From NCBI RefSeq assembly GCF_047501465.1, contig NZ_JAZDRL010000002.1, positions 1 to 64,000 on the forward strand: a stretch of 64,000 nucleotides of DNA, given 5' to 3'. Position numbers and translations under genes: made by a program. The DNA is from Pseudochelatococcus sp047501465. Its GTDB lineage: Bacteria > Pseudomonadota > Alphaproteobacteria > Rhizobiales > Beijerinckiaceae. Below are positions 54,126 to 62,789 of the stretch, in pieces. The notes under the pieces were generated by a model, which saw only the letters and a list, made by a program, of their open reading frames with translations, was not told the DNA's origin and did not search any database. Numbering within the stretch: position 1 is the stretch's first letter; every line of letters begins with the position of its first letter.

Positions 54126-55433
54126 ATGAGCGCGAACCAAAACACTATCCAATACAGCCTTTCCAATAGCTTCTTTTCCGCCCCGCTTGCAGAAGCAGAC
54201 CCGGAAATAGCGCGCGCCATTGACCTGGAGCTCGGTCGCCAGCGTGATGAGATCGAGCTGATCGCCTCGGAAAACATTGTTTCGCGCGCAGTGATTGAAG
54301 CGCAAGGCTCTGTACTCACCAATAAATACGCTGAAGGATATCCGGGGCGCCGCTACTATGGCGGCTGCCAGTTCGTCGATATCGCGGAAAATCTGGCGAT
54401 TGAACGTGCCAAAAAGCTGTTCAATGTCAACTTCGCCAATGTGCAGCCTAATTCTGGATCGCAAGCCAATCAGGCAGTGTTTTTTGCACTGATGCAGCCG
54501 GGCGATACTTTCCTTGGCCTTGACCTCGCTGCAGGCGGCCATTTGACGCACGGTGCACCGCCCAATATGTCGGGCAAGTGGTTCAAGCCGGTATCATACA
54601 CAGTGAAGGAAGATGACCATCGCATCGATTATGATGCCGTTGCGCGCCTTGCGGAAGAGCATAAGCCCAAGGTTATTATTGCAGGTGGCTCGGCTTATTC
54701 ACGTCATTGGGATTTCGCCCGCTTCCGGGAAATCGCGGATTCTGTCGGGGCATATTTCTTTGTCGATATGGCGCATTTTGCAGGTCTTGTGGCGGGCGGC
54801 GCGCATCCTTCGCCATTCCCGCACGCCCATGTCGCCACCACCACAACGCATAAAACGCTTCGCGGTCCCCGTGGCGGCCTGATCCTCACCAACGATGAAG
54901 CGTTGGCGAAGAAGATCAATTCTGCAATCTTCCCCGGTCTACAAGGCGGCCCACTGATGCACGTGATTGCCGCCAAGGCAGTGGCATTCGGCGAAGCATT
55001 GCAGCCAGAGTTCAAGGTTTACGCGCGCGCTGTCGTAGAAAACGCCCAGGTGCTGGCACAGACCATCAAAGATGGCGGCTACTCCATCGTATCAGGTGGC
55101 ACGGATAACCACCTCTTCCTCGTGGACCTGCGCGCAAAAAGCTTGAACGGCAAGGCAGCAGAAGCAGCTTTGGGGCGGGCGCACATCACCTGCAACAAGA
55201 ATGGCGTGCCATTTGATACCGAAAAGCCCACGATCACCTCTGGCATACGCCTGGGTACACCTGCAGGCACCACACGAGGCTTTGGTGTGGCAGAGTTCGG
55301 TGAGATCGGTCGTCTTATCGTTACGGTTCTCGATGGTCTGGCTGCGAATGGCGAAGAAGGCAACAGTGCTGTCGAAGCCAAGGTGCGTGATCAGGTGCAG
55401 GCGCTAACCGCGCGTTTCCCCATTTATCCGTGA
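54126..55433 (+). CDS. glyA: Serine hydroxymethyltransferase
   Basis: PLP enzyme interconverting serine and glycine with transfer of the one-carbon unit to tetrahydrofolate. 435 residues: ELIASENIVSRAV, GGHLTHGAPPNMSG, and the PLP-binding Lys in TTTTHKTLRGPRGG (about residue 245). Start chosen at ATG 54126 because GGAG sits 7 bases before it; ATG 54120 and 54111 are alternatives. It leads the glyA-nrdR-ribD-ribE-ribH-nusB-thiL series on the plus strand. Confidence 0.97.
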   Translation: MSANQNTIQYSLSNSFFSAPLAEADPEIARAIDLELGRQRDEIELIASENIVSRAVIEAQGSVLTNKYAEGYPGRRYYGGCQFVDIAENLAIERAKKLFNVNFANVQPNSGSQANQAVFFALMQPGDTFLGLDLAAGGHLTHGAPPNMSGKWFKPVSYTVKEDDHRIDYDAVARLAEEHKPKVIIAGGSAYSRHWDFARFREIADSVGAYFFVDMAHFAGLVAGGAHPSPFPHAHVATTTTHKTLRGPRGGLILTNDEALAKKINSAIFPGLQGGPLMHVIAAKAVAFGEALQPEFKVYARAVVENAQVLAQTIKDGGYSIVSGGTDNHLFLVDLRAKSLNGKAAEAALGRAHITCNKNGVPFDTEKPTITSGIRLGTPAGTTRGFGVAEFGEIGRLIVTVLDGLAANGEEGNSAVEAKVRDQVQALTARFPIYP

Positions 55434-55445
55434 TCGGTTCGGTTT

Positions 55446-55985
55446 ATGCGTTGTCCTTATTGCGGAAGCCTTGAAACTCAAGTCAAGGATTCCCGCCCCG
55501 CTGAAGACCACGCCGCTATACGCCGGCGGCGTGTCTGTCCCGATTGCGGCGGTCGGTTCACAACATTCGAGCGAGTGCAGTTGCGTGAGTTGACCGTGGT
55601 CAAGCGCTCGGGCAAACGCATGCCATTTGAGCGGGATAAACTGGCACGCTCTGTGATGATCGCGCTGCGCAAGAGAGCGGTCGACAGCGAGCGGATTGAT
55701 CGCATGATCAATGGTATCGTGCGCCAGCTGGAGCAAGCGGGTGAATCTGATGTAACCAGTGAGCAGATCGGCGAACTGGTGATGGAGGGACTGCGGTTGC
55801 TCGACAGCGTAGCATTCGTGCGCTTTGCGTCTGTTTATCGCGACTTCCGTGAGGCTCGCGACTTCGAGAATTTCGTCGGCGAGCTAGCCAGTTATAAACC
55901 AGAGCTTGCTGGAACCATTGAAGATGCAGACACTGGTTCAACTGACGTAACACAGGTAGACCCCGACGATGCGGGACGACAATGA
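55446..55985 (+). CDS. nrdR: Transcriptional repressor NrdR
   Basis: ATP/dATP-sensing repressor of ribonucleotide reductase genes. 179 residues: N-terminal zinc ribbon MRCPYCGSLETQVKDSRPAED...CPDCGGRFTTFER with four Cys, then the ATP-cone VVKRSGKRMPFERDKLARSV. The C-terminal 25 residues are an acidic tail beyond the usual 150-residue length. It begins 12 bases after glyA and overlaps ribD by 17 bases. Confidence 0.97.
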   Translation: MRCPYCGSLETQVKDSRPAEDHAAIRRRRVCPDCGGRFTTFERVQLRELTVVKRSGKRMPFERDKLARSVMIALRKRAVDSERIDRMINGIVRQLEQAGESDVTSEQIGELVMEGLRLLDSVAFVRFASVYRDFREARDFENFVGELASYKPELAGTIEDADTGSTDVTQVDPDDAGRQ

Positions 55986-57123
55986 CCAGCAATCAACGCA
56001 GGATCGACGCTTCATGCGCCATGCATTGGCGCTGGGCTGGCGCCAGCAAGGGCTGACATCCCCCAATCCTGCCGTTGGAGCAATGATTGTGCGCCATACA
56101 GTTGCCGGGCATATGATTGTAGGGCGCGGCGCAACGCAAGCAGGAGGACGCCCGCATGGCGAACCAATTGCGATTACCATGGCAGGCGAGGCCGCACGCG
56201 GCGCAACACTTTATGTCACTCTAGAACCATGCTCCCATCATGGTAGGGCCGGTCCTTGCGCGGATGCTATCATTGCTGCTGGTATCGGACGGGTGGTTTC
56301 AAGCATCGAAGATCCCGATCCGCGCGTTGCCGGGCAGGGCCATGCACGACTGCGCGCCGCCGGTATCACCGTAGATGTGGGCACATTATCGACCGAGGCT
56401 CTTCGCGCACATCGTGGACACATCTTGCGTGTAACGAAAAACAGGCCGGCATTGACCCTCAAGCTCGCCCGCACTCAGGATGGCTTCGTCTCTGGCGTCG
56501 CTGGAGAACGCTTGCTCATTACAGGGGAGGCCGCCAATAATCAGGTTCACCTGATGCGTATGCATGCCGATGCGATAGCCGTGGGGCTTGGCACAGTGCT
56601 GGCTGATGATCCACTACTGACAGTGCGGTTACCAGGCCTATCAACACGCTCTCCCATCCGTGTTGTTTTTGACAGCCAGCTACGCCTCCCTCTGACCGCA
56701 AACCTGATTGCAACTGCAACCGAGATTCCAACATGGATCATCACAACGCATGCGGCCCCTGCGGATCGCGAGACAACGCTTATGCGTGCTGGTGTTGAGA
56801 TAATCCGTGTGGCTGCATGTGAAGATGGACGGGTTTCACTGCATGAAGCCCTACAAGCACTTGCCCAGCGGGGCATAGCACGCGTATTTGCAGAAGGCGG
56901 ACCAAAGCTTGCAGAAGCACTTGCTGCGACAGATCTCATTGACGACCTTGTGATACTGACAGGTGCTACATCTCTCCATACGGGCGATAACGCCAATGCT
57001 ATTGGAATACGAGCTGTCGGACCAGTGCTGAATAATGCCCTTGCCAATCCAGAGATGTTCCGCACAGTTGAGAGCGGGCACTGGTCGGCCGATAAATTTG
57101 AGATATTTGAGAGGGTTTTCTGA
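55969..57123 (+). CDS. ribD: Bifunctional riboflavin deaminase/reductase RibD
   Basis: Second and third steps of riboflavin synthesis from GTP. 384 residues: the deaminase domain (to about 145) has the zinc site in GGRPHGEPIAI and LEPCSHHGRAGPCADAII (the more usual TPPC is AGPC here), and the reductase domain has RPALTLKLARTQDGFVSG, GLGTVLADDPLLTVR and RVFAEGGPKLAEAL. The frame overlaps nrdR by 17 bases; an ATG nearer the domain (MRHALALG) is possible. The stop overlaps the next ATG by one base. Confidence 0.96.
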   Translation: MRDDNDQQSTQDRRFMRHALALGWRQQGLTSPNPAVGAMIVRHTVAGHMIVGRGATQAGGRPHGEPIAITMAGEAARGATLYVTLEPCSHHGRAGPCADAIIAAGIGRVVSSIEDPDPRVAGQGHARLRAAGITVDVGTLSTEALRAHRGHILRVTKNRPALTLKLARTQDGFVSGVAGERLLITGEAANNQVHLMRMHADAIAVGLGTVLADDPLLTVRLPGLSTRSPIRVVFDSQLRLPLTANLIATATEIPTWIITTHAAPADRETTLMRAGVEIIRVAACEDGRVSLHEALQALAQRGIARVFAEGGPKLAEALAATDLIDDLVILTGATSLHTGDNANAIGIRAVGPVLNNALANPEMFRTVESGHWSADKFEIFERVF

Positions 57124-57764
57124 TGTTTACCGGCATTATTTCAGACATTGGTGAAATTGTCTCGATCGCGGCATTTCAGGGAACGTTACGACGCTTGCGG
57201 ATTCATTCGCACTTCGATCCGGCTACTATACAGCTCGGCGCATCCATTGCATGCGGTGGCCCATGTCTGACAGTGGTAAACTTTGGTGCGCTTGAAGGTG
57301 GCGCCTGGTTTGAAGTGGATGCCGCAGCGGAAACCCTTGCGCTCACCACGCTGGGAGACTGGAAAGTCGGCACACCTGTGAACCTGGAACGGGCAATGAA
57401 AATCGGTGATGAGCTCGGCGGACATATTGTTACGGGCCATGTAGATGGCATTGCGGAATTGATTGCCCGTGATGAAATTACTGATCGCGAAGGCGCGTCA
57501 TGGGGCGAAACCGCGCGCTTCACCCTGCGTGCGCCACGCGAAATCGCGGCTTTCATTGCAACAAAGGGATCTGTAACGCTCGATGGCACTTCATTAACGG
57601 TCAATCACGTAGAGGGCGATATCTTTTCCGTGCTGCTCATTCCACATACGCTGCAGATTACAACATGGGGCGATAGGCGAGCGGGTGATCGAATAAATAT
57701 CGAAGTTGATTTGATGGCTCGCTACGCCGCACGGCTTGCGCAGGCGCGTGCAGCAGGTTACTGA
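57123..57764 (+). CDS. ribE: Riboflavin synthase, alpha chain
   Basis: Dismutates two 6,7-dimethyl-8-ribityllumazines to riboflavin. 213 residues in two similar lumazine-binding barrels: MFTGIISDIGEIVSI..., with SIACGGPCLTV (first) and GSVTLDGTSLTVNHV (second), the two copies of the family's G-x-S-L-T-V motif; the first has GPCLTV. Usual length. It is coupled to ribD and followed by ribH after 45 bases. Confidence 0.96.
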   Translation: MFTGIISDIGEIVSIAAFQGTLRRLRIHSHFDPATIQLGASIACGGPCLTVVNFGALEGGAWFEVDAAAETLALTTLGDWKVGTPVNLERAMKIGDELGGHIVTGHVDGIAELIARDEITDREGASWGETARFTLRAPREIAAFIATKGSVTLDGTSLTVNHVEGDIFSVLLIPHTLQITTWGDRRAGDRINIEVDLMARYAARLAQARAAGY

Positions 57765-57809
57765 CAAGGTTGAATCATAAAGCGTGCGTGTTTTTAAGGA
57801 ACCGTTGAA

Positions 57810-58298
57810 ATGGCACAGTCAATCCGACTTACCGATGACGACTTTTCGGGCGTGTCAGGCGCGCGGGTCCTCATCGTAGAAGCACGGTATTACGCCGAAA
57901 TTGCTGACGAATTGCTCAAGGGCACCAAAGCGGTGCTGGAAGCAGCCGGCGCAGAATACGACGTGATCACCGTTCCGGGCGCACTCGAAATTGCCCCAGC
58001 AATCGCAATTGCAATTGCAGAAGGGCTGGAAGTTGATGCCGTCGTGGCGCTTGGCACGGTCATTCGTGGCGAAACGAGCCATTATGATATTGTTGCAGGA
58101 GAAAGCTCACGCGCGCTAACTGATTTGTCGCTTGAATACCTGTTGCCAATCGGCAACGGCATTCTGACTGTTGAGAATGCTGAACAGGCGTGGGTGCGCG
58201 CACGTGTTTCAGAAGAAGATAAAGGCGGCTTCGCAGCACGCGCGGCGCTTAGTTTGGTCGGCGTAAGACGCCAGATCGCAAATGGGATCGAAGATTAA
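57810..58298 (+). CDS. ribH: 6,7-dimethyl-8-ribityllumazine synthase
   Basis: Forms the lumazine precursor from the RibD pathway product and dihydroxybutanone phosphate; assembles as a pentamer or icosahedral shell. 162 residues: RVLIVEARYYAEIADELLKG, VPGALEIAPAI, and the active-site VVALGTVIRGETSHYDIVAGESSRAL with the catalytic His (about residue 90). The stop codon overlaps the nusB start by one base. Confidence 0.97.
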   Translation: MAQSIRLTDDDFSGVSGARVLIVEARYYAEIADELLKGTKAVLEAAGAEYDVITVPGALEIAPAIAIAIAEGLEVDAVVALGTVIRGETSHYDIVAGESSRALTDLSLEYLLPIGNGILTVENAEQAWVRARVSEEDKGGFAARAALSLVGVRRQIANGIED

Positions 58299-58762
58299 TG
58301 TCTAAAGCGGAAAAGCGCAGTTCAGCGCGTCTGGCTGCTGTGCAGGCTCTCTATCAGATGGAGCTTAGCGGCTCTGGTGTTGTTGACGCAACGATCGAAT
58401 TTGAGCGCTTCTGGAACGGTAAGGAAATCGAGGGGCTTAGCTTCAAACCCGTGGAAGAGACGTTCTTCCGCTCGATTATTGAAGGCGTGGTTCGTGAGCA
58501 GAAAACCGTTGACCGGCGCATAGATGAAGCGCTGGCAAAGGGGTGGCCGCTAAAGCGAATCGAAACGGTATTGCGTGCCATCTTGCGCGCAGCAGCGTTT
58601 GAGTTATTGTTTCGTAAAGACGTGCCGCCACGTGTAACGATCACAGAATATGTAGATGTGACGCGGGCATTCTACGACGAGGACGAACCGGGTCTTGTCA
58701 ATGCTGTTCTAGATACGTTGGCGCGCAGTGATCGTGCAGAGGAATTAGCAGCCCGCAACTGA
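58298..58762 (+). CDS. nusB: Transcription antitermination factor NusB
   Basis: Binds boxA RNA with ribosomal protein S10 for rRNA antitermination. 154 residues, all-helical, recognised from SSARLAAVQALYQMELSG at the N-terminus, and AILRAAAFELLFRKDVPPRVTITEYVDVTRAFYDEDEPGLVNAVLD at the C-terminus. Lies between ribH and thiL, as in most alphaproteobacteria. Confidence 0.96.
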   Translation: MSKAEKRSSARLAAVQALYQMELSGSGVVDATIEFERFWNGKEIEGLSFKPVEETFFRSIIEGVVREQKTVDRRIDEALAKGWPLKRIETVLRAILRAAAFELLFRKDVPPRVTITEYVDVTRAFYDEDEPGLVNAVLDTLARSDRAEELAARN

Positions 58763-58771
58763 GAAAGTGCG

Positions 58772-59806
58772 ATGACCGTAGCCTTGCTAAGCGAAGACGC
58801 GCTAATCAGCCAGCTATTCGCCCCCATCGCAGGTGAGGGGGCACTGGCATTGCGTGATGACGTGGCACTGCTTTCATCCCCACCAGGGTCTGAAATGGTG
58901 CTGACCGTTGATACAATAGTTGCTGACGTTCATTTCTTTCGCACAGATCCACCTGGCACCGTGGCCCGCAAAGCTTTGCGGGTCAATTTATCTGATCTGG
59001 CAGCAAAGGGCGCAGAACCGCTTGGATTTTTGCTCTCATTATCACTTCCGGTCGAGACGTCTCTTTCCTGGATAACAGCGTTTTCTGAAGGTCTTGGGGC
59101 GGATTCACGTGCTTTTTCCTGCCCTTTGCTTGGCGGCGATACAGTGCGCACGCAGGGGCCTCTCACAATTTCCATTACAGCCGTAGGTCGGGTGCCAGCA
59201 GGTTATTTGGTGCGTCGCACCGGCGCAAAACCAGGCGATATTCTTGCCGTAACAGGCACTATTGGCGATTCAACGCTTGGCCTGCAACTGCGACTTGAAG
59301 AGCAACAAGCATCCAATGGAGCCTCGTCAATTAACGGCGCAAAACCGCTTCTGTTACGGGATGAGCTGACCCCAGGCGAGCAAGCTTTCCTCGCGCAACG
59401 CTATCTTTTACCTGAACCCCGCAATGCAGTGGCCCATGCACTGCGCGAGCATGCTAATGGCGCGATGGATGTATCAGATGGCCTCATTGGTGATGCACGG
59501 AAATTTTTAAAGGCTTCCGGTGTCAGCGGCAGCATTGATCTTGAAAAGGTCCCCCTTTCAAGCGCCGTCAAAGCTGCAATTGATCTCGCGCCGGAGCTGA
59601 TGACAGCTGCCGTTACAGGCGGCGATGATTATGAAATTCTCTGTACCGTACCAGCTGAGAGATTTGCGGCCTTTCAACGTCAATGTGAAAGCGTCAGCGT
59701 GCCGCTAACTGCTATTGGCACAATTGATACCGGCGACGCCCCCTTGATAACCCGCTTGAACGGTGCAGATTTTCCCATAGGGCATGGATCATTCTCACAT
59801 TTCTAG
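58772..59806 (+). CDS. thiL: Thiamine-monophosphate kinase
   Basis: Phosphorylates thiamine monophosphate to the active diphosphate with ATP. 344 residues: ALRDDVALLS and VLTVDTIVADVHF carry metal-binding Asp residues, KALRVNLSDLAAKGAEPLGFLLSLSLP and CPLLGGDTVRTQGPLTISITAVG are family motifs, and MDVSDGLIGDARKFL and TGGDDYEILCTV close the active site. It lies 9 bases after nusB and is the last gene of the run before a 480-base gap. Confidence 0.96.
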   Translation: MTVALLSEDALISQLFAPIAGEGALALRDDVALLSSPPGSEMVLTVDTIVADVHFFRTDPPGTVARKALRVNLSDLAAKGAEPLGFLLSLSLPVETSLSWITAFSEGLGADSRAFSCPLLGGDTVRTQGPLTISITAVGRVPAGYLVRRTGAKPGDILAVTGTIGDSTLGLQLRLEEQQASNGASSINGAKPLLLRDELTPGEQAFLAQRYLLPEPRNAVAHALREHANGAMDVSDGLIGDARKFLKASGVSGSIDLEKVPLSSAVKAAIDLAPELMTAAVTGGDDYEILCTVPAERFAAFQRQCESVSVPLTAIGTIDTGDAPLITRLNGADFPIGHGSFSHF

Positions 59807-60284
59807 AACGCATTTTGACTCCACGCTCTATGCATTCAGCTGTGGCTGAAGGTTCTTGAAGCGCGTGAAGAAGTTGTCCAATTTGCACAGCCAGCCCCAA
59901 ACGACAGCGATAACATCGCTGCTGATAATGCCATTAATTTGCAAGTCGTTCATCGTATAAATTGGTTGCCAGAGCAACTAATGCGGGTAAAATTACATAG
60001 ATTCTTGAATCGTCATTTCTTTAAAATGGAACAATTCTGCAATCAAAAAGCTTCCAAACAGGTACCAAGTATCAGTGTTATGCGCTGATTAAGTCTTAAC
60101 GGTCGAAATACCTTACACTTCTGTTGCCGCTCTCAATATATCTCATCATAGGTAGAGTTCGCTCTTTTCTTCATCTACAGCAGTTCTAGCGTTCTTCAGA
60201 AATACGTCAAATAACAATGCCAAAGGTTCAATCCATCACTTTCAAGCGGGCTGAGCTCTTAAAATGGCAGAGGGAGGAAGAATA
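59807..60284. other. Intergenic region between thiL and hppA
   Basis: About 480 bases, A+T-rich in the middle (59940-60120). It should contain the hppA promoter. No frame with a family match, RNA gene or terminator of convincing strength was seen. Confidence 0.4.
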
Positions 60285-62408
60285 ATGCTCGCGCTTTCCA
60301 TTGTGATTGCAGCTGGTGCGCTTTCCATTATCTACGGTTTTATCACCGTGCGCGATGTTATGGAGGCCGATACCGGCACCCAGCGCATGCGTGACATTGC
60401 GGAGGCAATAAGGGAAGGGGCGCAGGCGTATTTGCGCCGCCAGTATTTGACCATTGCAGTGGTTGGCGTTGTGCTGTTTGCACTGCTTGCCTGGGGGCTT
60501 GGATGGACAGTGGCCAGCGGCTTTCTTGTGGGTGCAGTGCTATCAGGTGCAGCTGGTTTTATTGGCATGAACGTATCAGTGCGTGCGAATGTCCGTACCG
60601 CGCATGCTGCAACCAGCTCCTTGGGGGAGGGGCTGAACATCGCTTTCCGCTCTGGTGCAGTTACCGGTCTTCTGGTCGCGGGGCTGGCACTGCTTGGCGT
60701 TTCAGTCATGTTTGCGGTGCTTGTGCATGGTAAAGGATATGCGCCTGATAGCCGGATTGTCGTTGATACATTGGTTGCGCTGGGTTTCGGTGCCTCACTG
60801 ATATCAATTTTTGCCCGTCTTGGCGGTGGTATATTTACGAAGGGCGCGGATGTCGGCGGCGATCTGGTGGGCAAGGTAGAAGCGGGAATTCCGGAAGACG
60901 ACCCACGCAATCCAGCCACCATTGCTGACAACGTGGGCGATAATGTCGGCGATTGCGCCGGTATGGCCGCTGATCTCTTTGAGACATATGTAGTTTCAAT
61001 TGTGGCAACCATGGTGCTTGCTATCGTGGCCTTTGGTGGCCAACCAATTCTCGAAAACGTGCTGCTTTATCCATTGGCCATTGGCGCTGCCTGCATCGTA
61101 ACCTCGATTGCGGGAACGTATTTCGTCAAGCTCGGACCAACGGAATCAATTATGGGCGCGCTTTATCGCGGGTTCATTGCCACGGGTCTGCTATCGCTCA
61201 TAGCAATTGCTCTTGTGACATGGCTGGTTTTTGGAAGCTTTGGCACCAGACTCACAACCGCTAGCGGCGAAAGCTTTTCGGCACTTGCATTGTTAGGCTG
61301 TGGAGTAGTGGGCCTAGCAGTTACCGCACTGATTGTGGTGATTACCGAGTACTACACCGGCACGCAATATCGCCCGGTGCACTCGATAGCCACCGCCTCA
61401 CAAACCGGACACGGCACCAACGTCATCCAGGGACTTGCGGTATCGCTGGAATCGACGGCCTTACCTGCACTTGCAATCATTGCTGCTATTATAACAGCAA
61501 ATGCATTGGCAGGCTTGTTTGGCATTGCGATTGCCGTCACTGCTATGCTGGCGCTATGTGGCTTCGTGGTAGCGCTCGATGCTTTCGGCCCGGTTACAGA
61601 CAATGCAGGTGGTATTGCAGAAATGGCCGGCCTTCCTCCGCGCGTACGCGTAGCGACCGATGCCCTCGATGCAGTTGGCAATACAACGAAAGCAGTAACC
61701 AAGGGCTATGCCATCGGCTCAGCCGGACTTGGGGCATTGGTGCTTTTCGCCGCATATACCTCTGACTTGGCTTACTTTACGGCGCATCCAGAGCAATACC
61801 CATATTTTGCGGGCCTTAGAGTCGATTTCTCATTATCGAATCCATACGTTGTAGTTGGCCTGCTATTCGGTGGCTTGCTCCCGTTTGTGTTTGGTGGATT
61901 GGGCATGACAGCCGTAGGCCGCGCTGCCGGATCAGTTGTTGAGGAGGTGCGTCGACAATTCCGGGAGACCCCCGGCATCATGACAGGCGAAACCCGCCCG
62001 GATTATGGACGTGCAGTCGATCTACTCACAAAAGCGGCAATCCGGGAAATGGTAGTGCCATCTTTATTGCCAGTACTATCACCAATCGTGTGCTTCGGTG
62101 TCGTGCTGTTGGTCGCGAACCGTAGCGATGCCTTTGCTGCAGTAGGCGCCATGCTGCTTGGTGTGATTGTCACGGGCCTGTTCGTTGCAATCTCAATGAC
62201 CTCTGGTGGCGGGGCATGGGATAATGCGAAGAAATTTATTGAGGAGGGCCACTACGGTGGCAAGGGCTCTGAAGCGCATAAAGCCGCTGTGACAGGCGAT
62301 ACAGTAGGCGACCCCTACAAAGACACAGCCGGCCCAGCTATCAACCCTATGATAAAGATCACCAATATCGTCGCATTGCTCTTGCTGGCGATTCTGGCCC
62401 ACGGGTAA
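60285..62408 (+). CDS. hppA: Membrane-bound proton-pumping pyrophosphatase, K+-independent type
   Basis: Couples hydrolysis of pyrophosphate to proton export across the membrane, saving energy and helping at low energy charge. 707 residues with about 16 membrane segments. Substrate motifs: FTKGADVGGDLVGKVEAGIPEDDPRNPATIADNVGDNVGD (about 183-222) and, near the C-terminus, GGAWDNAKKFIE and GDTVGDPYKDTAGPAINPMIK. The sequence GNTTKAVTKGYAIGSAGL, with Lys after GNTT, is the diagnostic of the K+-independent subfamily. GGAGGAAG before ATG 60285 fixes the start; the earlier ATG at 60264 is less likely. Confidence 0.97.
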   Translation: MLALSIVIAAGALSIIYGFITVRDVMEADTGTQRMRDIAEAIREGAQAYLRRQYLTIAVVGVVLFALLAWGLGWTVASGFLVGAVLSGAAGFIGMNVSVRANVRTAHAATSSLGEGLNIAFRSGAVTGLLVAGLALLGVSVMFAVLVHGKGYAPDSRIVVDTLVALGFGASLISIFARLGGGIFTKGADVGGDLVGKVEAGIPEDDPRNPATIADNVGDNVGDCAGMAADLFETYVVSIVATMVLAIVAFGGQPILENVLLYPLAIGAACIVTSIAGTYFVKLGPTESIMGALYRGFIATGLLSLIAIALVTWLVFGSFGTRLTTASGESFSALALLGCGVVGLAVTALIVVITEYYTGTQYRPVHSIATASQTGHGTNVIQGLAVSLESTALPALAIIAAIITANALAGLFGIAIAVTAMLALCGFVVALDAFGPVTDNAGGIAEMAGLPPRVRVATDALDAVGNTTKAVTKGYAIGSAGLGALVLFAAYTSDLAYFTAHPEQYPYFAGLRVDFSLSNPYVVVGLLFGGLLPFVFGGLGMTAVGRAAGSVVEEVRRQFRETPGIMTGETRPDYGRAVDLLTKAAIREMVVPSLLPVLSPIVCFGVVLLVANRSDAFAAVGAMLLGVIVTGLFVAISMTSGGGAWDNAKKFIEEGHYGGKGSEAHKAAVTGDTVGDPYKDTAGPAINPMIKITNIVALLLLAILAHG

Positions 62409-62425
62409 ACGCAAACCAAATATGG

Positions 62426-62462
62426 TATTGTGCGCAGAGTTACACACAGGCTGCGCACAATA
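62426..62462. repeat. Perfect 12-bp inverted repeat after hppA
   Basis: TATTGTGCGCAG (62426-62437) and CTGCGCACAATA (62451-62462) around a 13-base loop. No T-run follows on either strand. TTACACACA in the loop and ATATCCACA overlapping the right arm are similar to DnaA boxes (two and one mismatches to TTATCCACA). It may end the hppA transcript or be a binding site. Confidence 0.65.
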
Positions 62463-62633
62463 TCCACAGGGGCAGGGAGCGAATAATGCTGATTTACCCT
62501 CAAAACCCCAGAAAATAAAAAAAATGCAAGCATGGAGCTAGACAGGCCAATATGGGTTTGCTAATCAGCACTCACACAAGACGCGGCCCGGTTGGGCTAG
62601 CACGAAGAAACGGTTTTCCGTTTTGATGTCGAT

Positions 62634-62709
<76 letters not shown>

Positions 62710-62789
62710 TCGATATCTTGTGTAATATCAACCGGTTAGGCCGGTAAGTGAAGGCGAGTTTGATCTTCATTCCGACACCGTAAAATGGT

